In this document: one piece after another, positions 1-13,200 of the stretch
Numbering within the stretch: the first letter of the stretch is position 1
Layout: each line of letters begins with the position of its first letter
Source of the DNA: Ceratopteris richardii
Lineage: Eukaryota > Streptophyta > Polypodiopsida > Polypodiales > Pteridaceae
Assembly (NCBI GenBank): GCA_020310875.1
Contig: CM035414.1
Span: 191,968,435-192,032,434 of the forward strand
Length of the DNA stretch: 64,000 nucleotides
Direction: 5' to 3'
Program-made: the position numbers and the translations under genes
The notes under the pieces: model-generated
What the model was told of the DNA's origin: nothing
The model's database searches: none
The model's input: only the letters and a program-made list of their open reading frames with translations

Positions 1-393
1 AATTTGAATCTTGCTCACCTAAAATTAGTTTCCTAATTTTTTGAGATTGATTGATTCTCCAACCTCCAAATCAAGAATTTGTGGTTTCTCTCTCTATTTT
101 TATCAAGTGAACTCAACCACTTTTGATTCCTTTAACTTTTACATCAAGTAAATGATCAAACAATTACAAGGATGAGTTCACAAGTGAACTCTTAGATCTC
201 CATACATTGTCTTCTCTTACTACTTTTCTTAGAACTCAAGCCAATACTTAGGCTTGTAATGGATTTGTTCCAACACAAATGTCATACCTTAAGGATGCAA
301 TCAATCTCCTCTATTAATCAAGCTCTATCATCTATATTTTTCTTTGTAATTGTGATTGTTCTATTTGTCAAGTAGGGTAGAAATCAAGCTCCA
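1..393. other. AT-rich segment, nothing recognised
   Basis: No coding, repeat or RNA signal was recognised. The segment lies immediately upstream of the decayed HGKGEHDG-family relic and may include its lost 5' part. Confidence 0.4.
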
Positions 394-1291
394 ATGCTTC
401 AAAAACTAAATTTCTATCAATTAGCAGCATTAAAGATATTATTCTATGGTACATGTAAGAATGATATCATATTCCACAAGTACAAATGCATGATTGATGA
501 GTGCTTTGATTATGGAGGAGGATATTTTAAGTGGCATCCAAGAGATACTCGCATTGAGGAATATCATATTCGTGTAAAGAGTTCTGAAGATGTTGAATCA
601 ATGTATGAAGGAAAACTCTGTAAAAAGAAAGAGTTGCTACAAAGAGGCATGAATCCTAAAATTGTAACAAGATAGTTTGAGAAAAACAAAAAGAAAATTA
701 TCAAGCAGAATTTTGGCAAGCAACCCAGTTTAAGATGTGTGTCTTTGAATTTCCAAGTGATATTGTGGTTTTAGTGGCTGATTTTGCAAAAAACTATACA
801 TTCCATGAGCATAATGAAATATGTTATATGCATTGTACAGATAACTATTTTAATGCATATCACATATTTTCACATGGAGGGCATCCCTAAAAAGGTAATT
901 TACTTCTTCATATCTGATGATAAGAAGCATGACAACATTTTTTTTACATTGTTTCCAATTTAATTGGCAATGATTGAGAGAGATAAACCTAGAGTTAATC
1001 CAAAATTGGGTATGGTCATATGGCACAACTTCTCAATTTGAAGCTAAACATCTATTTTACTTCATAGGGAGATATCCAATTCTAACTTGCATGACTATGA
1101 CTTGGAACTTCTTTGAGCCAGGGCATGGGAAGGGAGAACATGATGGTGTAGGTAAAGTTGTGGAAAGGCTGCTACCTTATGAAGAACTTAAACTTGATGA
1201 TGTACTTTTGAAGTGTATGACAGATGTTGTGCAATTTCTTAGAGGACATTTTCCAAGGTCGAAAGGGAGATATGTCATAGGAGTCTTTTGA
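394..1291 (+). pseudogene. Relic of a plant family with an HGKGEHDG motif (possibly transposon-derived)
   Basis: Reading frames at 394-675 and 974-1291, with a frame-broken stretch between them, follow the order of one protein. The middle stretch (about 760-960) reads as a segment with TFHEHNE followed by ISDDKKHD. The last block has IQNWVWSYGTTSQFEAK, a GRYP turn, and NFFEPGHGKGEHDGVGK, followed by a leucine-rich helix. From memory this order (HNE...; ISDD+KHD; WVWSDG..SQFKS; FF.SGHGKG.HDG) belongs to a plant protein family of unknown function, often multicopy and perhaps transposase-like. That link is recall, not a search result. Stops and frameshifts between blocks make it a pseudogene. 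No promoter or neighbouring partner gene is visible. Confidence 0.45.
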
Positions 1292-2962
1292 GAAGTGAAG
1301 ACTAAAGAAGGGAAAAGGACAAGGATTCTTGGTATTGTAAGGGGATATCTCAAGTTTGGTCCTTGCATTTGATATGTGGCTATTTAAGGCTAGATGGATA
1401 GTGCATTGGTGTTAGAGAGCTACTGTTTTCATTGTATTGAGGTTCAGTGGAAAATACGCATCAACAAATGCTACCTTCAAAATTGCATGTACCATAGTTC
1501 GACTCCTATCACTAACTAAGATGAATTAGATTACTCATCAATATCCAATTTTACATTTGAAGGTGATAGAAACTATGTATAAGATGTGTTAGCAATGGAT
1601 AAAAACTTTGTAGTCAAAGTAGAGGAGGAAAATGGCGAATCTCCTAGTACACATTTTAATGCAATGCCATCTATGCATCATATAACTCTAGCCTCATATG
1701 TTTCACCTTCATTTTTCTCTTGGCTTGAGTTACACAACCAATATGCCTCACTAATTGAATTTATTTTTATATAATAACTCAATATGTACCAGTGATAGAG
1801 AGGCCATACATGGTGTTGAGTTCCTCTTTTGTGTTTTTGAAATATTCTATGCTTTAGCACTTTTGAATATGGTGGATACAAACCATCTGCATGAAAAATA
1901 GAAAGTATTGGTCATGAATGCAACTAAGAAGGTGTAGAATGACTAATAAGTTGAATAACTATTATCAATCAGGGGTTTACCTTATCCATTGCTTGCACTT
2001 CAACATCCAACTCCTAACTCATGATGCCTCTCTCTACCAAAAACAGAAGCTCTTAGATTAGGACCATAGAGAATACTCCTAATCATGGCAATGTGGGCTC
2101 CTAAATGATGCATTAATCATGCTTGTGATACTTGACATGATATAAACCCGTCCTTTTTGAATTTTCGTACCAGATCACACTCATCCTTGGAGTTTCTACT
2201 TCACCTTTGTTTAATGCAACAACTTTTTTTGTGGTTGGTTTCTCCTAAGATTGACAAAGTTCCTCATACCTTCTATGTTACACTATCTCTGATTCCATGG
2301 AGTGCTAAGTTCTGCAAGACATGATGAGTAATCACATTAACTTTGAGGTTCATGTCATGATACCATGGCTTTCACATCATCCTCACAAATGGGGTTTTTC
2401 AATATCTAAATTAATGATAGTACATCAAATAGAGGAAAATTTAAGTTTATCTTTCTCATATTTCAAAGAGTTTCTAGAATAGTTAACTATTGATGCCCAT
2501 AAAAGTGGTATACAGTCCTAAAAATGTTCGCATTAACATGCTTTCACCCATAAAAGATTATGAGTCCCTTTGATGATCTTCACATCCCAAGGCTAGGGAA
2601 TGAAAATTGTCTTATGTCTCTTATACATTGATTCAAATTCTTCAGAGTCCTTGAAGGTGAGTTCCATTTCATGATTCTGGATCCTTCGACTAAGGATGGC
2701 TTACCAAATCCTAAGCAAAACATGCAATTCTAGGTTCAAAACCTTGTCGGATTCCCTTGAAGAAAACCTTTTCTGTAAAGCTACAACTCTCATGAGTGCG
2801 TATAGTTTCTTCTTCTATTAATTCTTGCTACTCAAAACCGGTGACCTCTTATCGAGATCAACAATTTCCAACTGCCTTGAAACTATTACATTGTGAGGGA
2901 AATAGAAAGAGATGGAGAGATGATCAACCTTTTTATGCCCTTATTGCACCCTTCATTCGAAG
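1292..2962. other. Unassigned decayed sequence
   Basis: Short open frames occur on both strands (for example 1586-1774 and 2796-3008), but none has a recognisable domain and none exceeds about 70 codons. The TRIM element at 2968 is inserted at the right end of this stretch. Confidence 0.4.
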
Positions 2963-2967
2963 GGTCT

Positions 2968-3132
2968 TGTATGGAATTGAACTCACAACCTCTTGGTTAG
3001 GAATGTGATGGGCTAACCACTTGCCCCAAAAGCCATGGTTGAGGACATTAAATCCTAATCCTCTCTCTTAAGGTGTACTTCAATCATCTGCTATCTGTCA
3101 AGGGTGTGGTTCAACCATCTCACTTTATTACA
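2968..3132 (-). repeat. TRIM 3' LTR
   Basis: 165-bp terminal repeat. On the plus strand it starts tgtatggaattg and ends actttattaca, so it has the usual TG...CA ends. It is close to the right copy but lacks a few bases near its end. Confidence 0.85.
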
Positions 3133-3254
3133 TTCTTCCACCTTTGGTCAATCATTCTCCTCGATGGTCTGCTCTTGTATACCTCTAGCCTCGATGATCA
3201 GCCCCTTGAACTCCCTAGGTACCCTTAAATTGATGTTCTCAGTCTTGCACAGTT

Positions 3255-3400
3255 TATTGAACCTTGTTCGCAACCTTGGTCTCTTGAACCCTTGCTCTCA
3301 ACCTTTGTGTCTTGAACCTTCTTGTTCGCAACCTTGGTGCCTTAGGCCCTTGTTCTCAACCTCAGTCTTGAACCTTGTTCTCACCCATGTTTGGTATCTT
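3255..3400. repeat. Imperfect tandem repeat inside the TRIM
   Basis: The internal region carries about five imperfect copies of a roughly 25-bp unit reading cttgaacc(c/t)ttg(t/c)tc(g/t)caacctt. It explains the translated leucine/proline repeats seen there and is not coding. Confidence 0.6.
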
Positions 3401-3668
3401 GAATCCTCAATCAAGTACCACCCATAGTTTGCCATGGCTTTACAGTTTCTTGCTACCTCATTAGATTTGGAAAGCGGGTTCTGAGAAATTTCCAATGGTA
3501 TCTTACATGCCTAAATGAGACCTACAGATTGAGAGATACACCTCAATCTTTGTTAGGCTAACTTGTGAAATGGACATGTGCTACTTTGTACCCTTTCATA
3601 TAGAGGATGCCCAAGCGCCCTTTTAGAGATCATTAGGTCAATCCAACTTTCCGAAGCCTACTTCCTAA

Positions 3669-3680
3669 GCTCTGATACCA
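3669..3680 (-). promoter_or_regulatory. Primer-binding site (initiator tRNA-Met) of the TRIM
   Basis: Minus-strand tggtatcagagc is the standard plant PBS complementary to the 3' end of initiator tRNA-Met. It lies one base inside the 5' LTR and sets the element's orientation. Confidence 0.85.
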
Positions 3681-3681
3681 A

Positions 3682-3854
3682 TGTAAGGAATTCAACTCAC
3701 AACCTCTTGGTTAGGAATGTAATGGGCTAACCACTTGCCCCAAAAGCCATGGTTGAGGATTAACTTCCTAATCCTCTCTCTTAGGGTGTAGTTCAACCAT
3801 CTCTTATCTATCAAGGGTGTGGTTCAACCATCTCCTACCTATCACTTTATTATA
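3682..3854 (-). repeat. TRIM 5' LTR
   Basis: 173-bp terminal repeat matching 2968-3132. It is bounded on the right by the TSD ggtct. Confidence 0.85.
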
Positions 3855-3859
3855 GGTCT

Positions 3860-4797
<938 letters not shown>

Positions 4798-5159
4798 CTC
4801 TTTCTATATCCTCCCCGCATGCATACCTACACACGTATAAAAAAACACGGACCTACACATATCGTATGACTTTGTGAAAGTTTTTAGTTGTTTTGATAAA
4901 TTTTTCATGTGTTTGTACTCATTTTTCTATTTTGAACCATTGTCTTCTAATTTTTTTTTGAAATTTGGTATGTACTGTCTTTTTTGGTTCTTCTTTCTTT
5001 TCCCAATTTGATTTTTGTTTAGCTCTCCTTTGTTTCCATGAAGGATTATTTTTCTTTTCTCTCTTATCCTCCTCTATGTTGATACTGTTTGAATCTCCTG
5101 GCTACTATCCTTACAATTTCATCATGGTTTTGCTTAAATATATGAATTAATTTAGTAGT
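4798..5159. other. T-rich unassigned stretch
   Basis: T-rich sequence between the microsatellite and the gag relic. No gene is supported. Confidence 0.35.
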
Positions 5160-5960
5160 ACTATCTTATGCTAGTTTTGGAGAATTCCCCTATGAATGAA
5201 CGCTTCCAAAAACTTATTTATGTCTACAAGCATTTCCTTCCTTGATGGTAGAAACCAAGTTAAGGTAGTGCCTAATAAAGTTAACCCAAAAGCTTGAAAT
5301 TGGATCTTATATTCTCCTATGTCTTCTTATCTTAGGATTTGTTTGTACTTAGGTACATGATCATGAGGATCTATAAATCCTTCATATTGGTTTCTGATAC
5401 ATTTTGCTACTTGATACGGTCTCATGGTTCTTCTACGATTATTCCTTTCATTTCCTCTTTTAATAGGAAACTCATTCACTACTTCTCATTCATTTAGAAA
5501 AGGTTTAGGTGATGTATGATGTCTCTCGCAATGGCTCTACAAGATTGTGATGTCTACTATTTCTTGAGATTGTCAAGTTGTTCTAGGTTTTGGTCCCAAC
5601 TTCCTTTCTATAAACACTGACCTAAATCATTTGTATCATGAGGGTTATTTGCAAAGATATATATACATCCTTGTGTATCTTCATATATGCGTGCCATAAA
5701 CTAAGCCACTAGCATAAAGTTGAAATGAATTTCTAAGTTCCTCAATGTAATTAGTTCCTTATGCAGTCCATCTAGATACACATATGCTCCAAACCTATTA
5801 TTTAAGGATGTTTCGATAGTCTCCTTGGTTAGATGTTTCTGCTTCTTCATTATTATTTTTGATGTTTCTTTGTGAAAAATGTGTGTTTTGTTCCTCTCTA
5901 CTTATGTTTTTTTGTGCCCAACATTCTCTACATCCTTAACTATGTCTAGTGATAAGCGTG
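5160..5960 (-). pseudogene. Decayed Ty3/gypsy gag (Gy-E), same superfamily as Gy-1/Gy-2
   Basis: Minus-strand translation across several frames shows blocks collinear with the intact gags in this window. There is an N-terminal FGAYVYLDGL, then ARIYEDTQGCIYIF followed by a DTNDLGQ turn, then GFIDPHDHVPKYKQILR and IQFQAFGLTLLGTTLTWF at about 5190-5420. These correspond to the IYEDGL, GTIYVV and DPYDHVAEF...AFGLTL blocks of Gy-1 gag. Many stops show it is old. The capsid-like part is the last recognisable block; no pol follows to the left, so the element was truncated or deleted there. Confidence 0.7.
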
Positions 5961-6499
5961 GATATCAATCTCATCAATTTTAAGGTGTTTTCCCAAAAAA
6001 CCCCTAATCTGTAGTAAAGAACTAGGGTTAAATTTTTCTTTACCTTAGCTATAGCATTTATTTCCCCAATTAGTCCTTACTAAGAGCAATATGGTTGATT
6101 TTGTGTGTATGTCAACTTTTTGACTTTCAATTCAACTAGAAAAATCACAATTTTGAGCTGAGAATTGCATTTTTCACAAAGAATCACGATTTTCAATGTT
6201 TATGATTTTTTGAATGTTTCATTTTTTTATAATATTTTGATTATCCCAAAAATTTGAAAATCCCTAAAAATCATGTTTTTGGGCGATTTTGAAAAACCAC
6301 AATGTCAAGAGGATGCAAACGCTCAATTGGTGGATCAAGTCAACTATCAAGTTCAATGGCTCACAGAGGGTGACTTTAGCAACATAGGTGACTAAGGAAG
6401 CCTCGGAGAAAACATACATGCTCAAGAAAAGTGATTAGAAACTTAACTTCATCATATACATTCATATGTACTTTGTAGAAGGTAATCAAGTCAAATTTT
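5961..6499. other. AT-rich stretch, possibly Gy-E leader or Gy-B 3' end
   Basis: No motif is recognised. Its position upstream of the Gy-E gag (minus strand) fits a leader, and its position left of the 3' ORF relic fits an LTR remnant. The sequence does not decide. Confidence 0.3.
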
Positions 6500-8760
6500 T
6501 TGATCATTTTAAACTTTATTTCAATAGCTTTTCATGAATCGAGATATCTAAGTTCTTTGAACATTTCTTTGATATTTTCTTTGGCTAGTCTAATTTCTTC
6601 AACAAAAACTCCTTCGGTTCCAGTAACTGCTAGCTTGCACTATGATAACTTACTGTTGCTACTTCTAATTCTAAAATCTAATAGTGTAGCTTATCCAAAA
6701 TATTGTCAAAGGCTATAGTAATATCTATTAACTTTACAAAACTATCTTTAATTATTTTCTTTGATTCTTCTAAATCCATCTTACGCTTCAGTTCTGAAAT
6801 GGTAGCGTTTCTCTTTAATTCTTCAACCTCTGCTTCCTTCCCTTCCAAAACTACAATGGTATCCGTACATCTTTGTCTCCTTACTTCAACTTGATTTTCT
6901 AACTCTACAATACCATCGACTGAGCTTTAGCCATGTCAAAAACTTCCTGTAAAGTGCGGAGTTTGGCTTCTAGATCCGTAAACTCTGAGTTCTGCACTAC
7001 TAGCCTTTCTTATACTTCAAAAATGGCCATTTCTTGTTTTGATATTTTGTCAATCTGTTTATTAACTTTTTGCTTTAACCTTTGTACTTGTTTTTCCTCC
7101 TTCTAAAGCTTTGTCACTAAATCTTTATTTGTTTTCTTTAATTTCTATAGAGCCTTGTTTTTCTATTCTACCTCGGCTTGCAATTGTGCTACTTTCTTGG
7201 ATTTCTCCTCTAATGCAACATTCAAAGTATTGTTCTCTGCTAGCACATCATTGAGTTCTTCCATCATCTCCTCATGGGCAATAATTTCTCTCCCCATAGT
7301 CTTTGCTCTAAGTGCATCAATATCGGCCCTTGATCCGCTCATTTCTGCATTCATATCAGCTTTCTTAGCTACCCATTCTTCTTTCTATTGGGTTAGAACA
7401 GTGCATTTCTTCTACAATTGCTCCATTTTGATTGCACCCTAATGGATTCCCCTAGCCAAATCTCCTAAGAATTAAGGTCTAGCTAGCTCATTTGGAAACA
7501 TCCATGGGTAAATGTGGTCATCACTACATCAGATTGCAAGTAATTTCACTCTACCATCCACTTGTTTCCACTTATCGCTAAGATTACAAGATGTAAAAGT
7601 AGGAAGTGGTGGAATCTTCCGTGCATTCTCCGCATTACGACTAGCTTGTTTGTTCTATCTTCAAAGCTTCTCAGCTTTTGCTTCTGCCTTCAATTTATTT
7701 TCTTCTTCAAACCGTCACCTAACTTCCTCTTCTTCTTCTTCTACCTTCTTCCTTTTCTCTTCTTCTTGTCTTTTCCTTCTGCCTCTTCCTTGGCCAGTCT
7801 CTATCCTTCTGTTTCTTCCTCTACCACTTTCCGGTGCTCCTCCTTCTTTTATTGGTTCTCCTCTACTTGCTGCCTCCGGGCTTCTTCATCTTCATCTTCA
7901 TCACTTGTGCCTTGATCCTATGAAGTACCCGCAATGAGTTTTCTTTCTGCATCTCTTTTCTTTAACACTTGAAAGAAAACTTCAATAGTCACAATAGTAC
8001 ATTTGTGAGGCAAGACAAAAGGGGAATCCAAGAAAATAAATATAATCAATACTCCAGCTTTGGAGTCCAAGGTGGAATTAAATAATCTTCTAGTCCTTCA
8101 GTACAATCTATGAACTTCTTTCTTCATCTTCCGGAATAGTAATTCTGCCTAGTTAACTTGCATTTTGGTAGAGTTGACCATCATAGTCATTAGCAAAAGT
8201 CCAAGTTTAAGTGGATTGTCATCTCGGAGTTGAGCGAACTTGTACTCGCCGAAACACGATTTTCCCAAAAGATTTGCAATTTTTGTAGCATCCACTATCT
8301 CTATAACTGTACTAATCCCTCTAATAGTGACATGGAGCTGCTCTGCTATCATTATTGGAGATAACTAGAAAGGCTCTTGTTGTCCAATTCATAGGCAAAC
8401 TTATGGGATATTAAAGTCATTCCCATATGTCTGCTGAGTTATCTCCCTCATTATATCCTTTGAGAGGGGATGAGGTTGTATGCTTCTCCAATCAATCAAT
8501 GCACAATTTAGCAATCCATGGCACTTGAAACTATCTGCCTATGGTTGTGAAAGGCTATCAAGGATGTTGAGTATGTGGGCATCAACTGTGCTTGCTTTGC
8601 TATAGGGTGCTTGAGATTGTGTGATCGCTAAGTGCTCTAATCCTTCATTCGCCAAATAGGCTAGGCTAGGAATCATCCTCAACCTTTTATTGCTTGCAAG
8701 ATCAATTTGAGAGTGGAGGGTCTGCATCATGATTGCCCTAGATAATATCTTCACTTCAAC
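6500..8760 (-). pseudogene. Decayed 3' ORF of a gypsy element (charged, coiled coil)
   Basis: Minus-strand frames at 8539-8754 and 8149-8352 lie in one phase and read as a continuous protein with few stops. A frame change precedes a strongly acidic/basic segment (about 7550-7920, rich in EEE, KKK and KRK) and a coiled-coil-like segment (7163-7354, ALRAKTMGREIIAHEEMMEE and onward). It lies downstream of a decayed integrase (9290-10260), the position of extra ORFs in Athila/Tat-type elements. The layout resembles the Gy-D 3' ORF at the right end of the window, though no residue-level homology was established. The function is unknown, and the product is broken by at least one frameshift and several stops. 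Confidence 0.5.
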
Positions 8761-9289
8761 GGTTCTGCACTAATCATGCACCTCGAAATGAGAATCAAAG
8801 GATTAGATTTGAATCAATACATCCGCCGCCATCATTGATTGTTTGCACGATTTTCATGTCAAGTAGTTACTCCGCCATTTTGCATGTTGGGGATTTTCTT
8901 TTCAATTTTTTTTTCAATTTTATTGTTTTATTTATATACATGTTATTCTTCTATATATTTTTCTTTTTTTTCTCTCTTTTTTTTTTTCGATCGAATGATT
9001 GATAGGGCCTCAACTTGGACCCATTGATGACTATCAACAATAGTGCTTCGGAAAATGTAACAATCCAAAAAGAAATTATTCTGCATAACTCATGGATCTG
9101 GAACGAACCTATCCATCTCAACTTAAATCTAGCCATCTTGCATTTCATTTGGAGTGAAATATAACACCAAATCATCGGGCCAAAAAAATTTTGTTTGGAA
9201 ATTCCTATTGTGCCATATCTTTTGTCTTCTCTTCACTTCCTATAGTAATAAGAAACTCATATACTAGTGTTTGTCTAGCTGGCATAGCT
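8761..9289. other. Spacer with pyrimidine tracts
   Basis: Contains T/TC-rich runs (8890-8990). It lies between the Gy-B integrase and the 3' ORF relic. No gene is supported. Confidence 0.35.
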
Positions 9290-10260
9290 TATCCATCATG
9301 CACACATCAAAAAATCTTATGGTAATAGACGTTTCTAGTACGGTACACCCAAAGCTTCATTGGAAGTATGATCTCCCATTGGTCTATAGAATCATGCAAC
9401 ATTCTCTACAACATGTGCAGAAGAACTTTATTGGTACTCTCTTCTAATGCGTTGGCCCATGGATAGTAAGGGGAGCTGAATTTGTGCTTCATTTGGTACT
9501 CTGTAGTAATCTCCATCATCACCTAATTCAATAAATGTGTGCCCAGATCGGACACTAATTCGAGAGGTAAATCAAAACATGGAAAATACTCATTTTGCAT
9601 TTGTTAGGCGATCATCCACACCATAGCATTTTTGGTAGCCTAGAACTCAACCCATCGCATGCAATAGTCTGCATGTGTCAGAATATAAAGGACTTCGATT
9701 CCAGGGGCAAGTGGTTTGATAGGGTTAACAAATTCCAGGCCCCACGTCTAGAATGGTTCCAACAGGAGGATCAACTACAACAGAAAGTGGTGACTATCTC
9801 GAGGTTCAGCTGTGTAGTGATAGGGGTCGCAATTTCATACCGCATTTTGGACGTTCCTATACATCATTGGCCACCAAAGTCTTGCTTGGTGGATTTTTTG
9901 CATTGTTATCAAATGGTTAAAATGGCTGCCTACTTCACCTGCATGGGCCCCCTGGATAACCCCTGCCACTTCATGTGGGGACACACACCGCAGCCATATA
10001 CTTGTTGCCTTTGATCATGATTATTTATTTATCTTCCTGATGCGTTTACTACAAGGTCTATATTTTGCGCACTTTCAACTTATGACTGCTTGTCCATAGC
10101 ACCTAGAGATATGAAGAATTAGCACAAATACTAACTCGGTATATTGCTGGACATGAGATGTGATTCGTTAATCCTCCATTTGGCATTCATTTCTTGAAGG
10201 GAAATCAAAATGATAGGGTAAATGCATTTTTTGTTCACTTTGCGATGTGTATTCCAATAT
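9290..10260 (-). pseudogene. Decayed Ty3/gypsy integrase (Gy-B)
   Basis: The minus-strand translation, interrupted by stops, reads GVIQGAHAGEVGSHFNHL and ARLWWPMMYRNV (the HHCC zinc-binding region). It continues with LEPF.TWGLEFVNPI, matching the first catalytic-Asp region (KWGLDFVGPI), and ends with YYPWANALEESTNKVLLHML near 9440, matching the catalytic-Glu region (HPQANG.AESTNK). The second Asp region lies near 9540 and is poorly preserved. Integrase inserts the cDNA copy into chromosomes. This copy is clearly dead. A plus-strand open frame at 9595-10014 is its antisense shadow. Confidence 0.8.
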
Positions 10261-13200
10261 GCAGGAAGGCAAAGTGACATTGATTGGAAGTCTTTAGACT
10301 CCTCGATGACAAGGCTCTATGACGATTGTCTTGTTCAATGGACTCTCTTTATAGTTGCACCAAGAGGATGTTCAGGTCATCACTTACAAGATCCATTGAT
10401 CTTTTATATGCCAAGGCTTCTAATCTAGTGAGAGTTTATGACTGCTTGTTTCGATGGGATAAGTTTGAATCCTTAAAACCATTGATGTTCGTTTAAAATC
10501 TTGACCAGAGATGATGCTTTGATTTTGGTTCCTCTTGGTTTGATTTTGACTAACAGTTATAGTACATGCCTGGAGGCGGTCCTATTGTTCTAAGAAGAGG
10601 CCCTCGTCAAATGCACTTGTTTCATGATTTAAAAGACCTCTTGACTTTTATGATTAACATGGTTAAATGGATGGTTGATGCTAATCATATGTCATTGTGT
10701 TTTTGCTTCCAAACATAGCTACAAGATTTGTTGGTGCATACATCTCTTGACTTTTTTCGATCGGTTTGTATTGGATTGCTAACACTATGTGTCCTTAATC
10801 TCTCTTTGGTTAAGCCTCATTGAAGCAACTATTTGAAGATGATTTAAATAAGCTCGCCTAGGATTTTCATTTGTCATGTTTGGTTGGATCTGATTATTTG
10901 TATGGTCAGGATTAGCAGTTGGGTAACTCAAAAGTATGGCTTGGTTAAGGGTTGGTGCGACTGCCTATGCAGGGTTGGTCTGCATAATCCCTTGTTTAGA
11001 GAAAACCAACAACTCTTTAACATTAGAATTTTGACTATCTGAAACTCTGCTAACTCTTTGAAGTGTAATGATTGTTTTATGGTTCTGAACCTATTAATAA
11101 AACAAGATTAGCCTTTTTTTCACTGCTAGGTCCAAATTTTAGGTCCATTACAACTTCCTTAAGTTTCGGTGCGCATAATGATGTGGTGTCCTTTTGACTA
11201 CCCTCGAGGGAAATTATGACTAGGCTTGACTGATAGGGAAGGTAGGTCCACATAGGGTGAAAGTGGGAAAATGATAGCCACAATGATACCATCTGCTACC
11301 ACCTAATATAAGGGAAACACTTACCATGTTCCTTGTCTATATGTTTCAATTTTCGTGTGTAGTTCTAACATTTGTTCAATCAAACTTGTCTTGTAACTTG
11401 CATTGGGAAACTTTTTACATGGTTACACTCATACACAACTTGGTGCAGTCAAATGCACAAAACCAAGGTTTTGGGGAATTGTGGGGAGATCTTGTTTTGA
11501 GAATTTATGGGGCTGCCGACCATCTAGAAAGCTTGATTTTTCTCTCTTTGACCACCAAATTTAGAAAAGAGATGTGTGATGCACATGCACTTTAAGGTCG
11601 TAATGAATTCCTTGACTATGCTGTTGAGATTTTCACAGGTTTTGAAGAACACTTTGTAGCTCACCCAAAGACCACCAAAATCTTGATTTCTTATGACTGC
11701 CCATATGTTTGGGTTGGTGTTCAAGAAACCTTAAATTCTTGAAAGCCACTCTTATGGCATGGAGGCCTCAAGTATCTATTCTCTTGGAGATCCCCATCAC
11801 TCTTGGGATGTCATACTATGTCCATAGTGGTGTAAGGTAAGGGACACACGTGTTCAAGGTGGTGTTGTAAGGCCACCCTTGGCACACCTGGGACTTGAGG
11901 GTGAGCTCCTTTGGTCCACTCCCATCCCATGCTCTATTGATGTTTGATCTCCTTGAGAGTATGCATGTTTTCAGTTATGTTTCTCACCATCCCATGCTAT
12001 TGTGCAAGTGTAGGCTACACACTCCCTTGTGGTTGTTTACAGGCTTCAGGATGCTACAGTTCCTTGATGACTTACTTGCCCTTTTTGACTTAATGCCATC
12101 TACGCTCTCTGATAATTCTTGGAGTTGTAGGAGACTGGTGTATTATGACTTCTTGTCCTTGGGCATGGTGCCCAACATGGCAATCCAATTGTTGAAAAGA
12201 ACTTATGGGAGTGTTTTCTCATGTGATAATCTCTTTAATAAGAAGTGTCTCTTCAATTGCTCATTTGGAACTCATTTTTCTTTTCTCTGAGTGTTACAGG
12301 CTGAAGGAAGGAGGATGGTGATACCTACTCTTTGGAAGTTCCTATTGCATGCTTCTATCATAAATCATTGGAAATGGATAATTTGCTCTATATGTTTGTG
12401 TTGGTTGCATGTGATCACTTATGTTTGGTACAAAGGAAATTAGTGGTACCATAGGGTTGAGGTGTGAATGTTGTAAGAACCCCATTGGCCTGTAGACATC
12501 CTAATACAAATTGCATTAACCTCATGATTAATGACTGAACTTTCTATCTTCTTTTTGGGAGGCATGTATTAGGAAATGTCCATGATGATGACTTTGTTGC
12601 ATGAATGCCCCTATAGGACACATTGAACATGCTTTAGGAACTTTTGGACTTTTAGTAGATGCACGGTTGCACTCCTAGACATGTCGGAAGCATTGATGTA
12701 TAGATCTTGGTTGAGTTTGCATGGGGGGAATCTAAAACTTCAACTACACATAGAAATGGTAGCTATTTTTGATCCTTGATTGCTTGAGGCATAATTGTGT
12801 GATTTCATTGATTCACTACACACTTTTGTTAAAGGAAACAGATATTATACACACAATGAAGAATTATGCAATCATGTTGATATTTGCATAAAGTCACAAA
12901 AAGAACCATATCACAGTTAGGTTTTACCCTCCAATGAGTCACACATGCACTTGTGGTGGATTAGATGATTATGGTTAGCCTATAAGCAATATGAAAAGTT
13001 ATTGGGCTGTGTCTTTTGAGCTACTTTTGGACTGCAGGCACAAGCCCAATCCTCATGAGGACCTTTTGCTAGAAGAGCCCATATTCTAGAACTTGATGAT
13101 CCCTGAAGTGGAAACTCGAATTGGAATAAAAAATTACTAGCTACATCTTTTCAAAATCTAGTCTACTTGTTGTGTATGTTTTAACTTTCAGGTTTTTGGA

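Larger units (their letters stand above)
2968..3854 (-). mobile_element. TRIM-type miniature LTR retrotransposon, complete with TSDs
   Basis: Two direct repeats of about 165-173 bp (2968-3132 and 3682-3854) enclose 549 bp with no coding capacity. Reading on the minus strand, the right repeat is followed after one base by tggtatcagagc (3669-3680), the classic initiator-tRNA-Met primer-binding site. A purine-rich stretch lies on the minus strand at 3133-3147, beside the left repeat. The 5-bp sequence ggtct flanks both ends (2963-2967 and 3855-3859). Total length under 1 kb, short LTRs and no ORF match the TRIM class of non-autonomous elements, which depend on proteins made by other retrotransposons. 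The right LTR ends TA instead of CA, probably a C-to-T change. Confidence 0.85.

Noticed and set aside
7512..7937. Plus-strand Ser/Phe/Leu-rich open frames
   Set aside because: They are the antisense of a Glu/Lys-rich coiled-coil relic on the minus strand.
8890..8990. Pyrimidine tract as a polypurine tract complement marking an LTR
   Set aside because: No TG/CA LTR boundary or repeated partner was found beside it.
9595..10014. 139-codon plus-strand frame as a host gene
   Set aside because: The minus strand of the same interval reads as a Ty3/gypsy integrase with the expected motif order.
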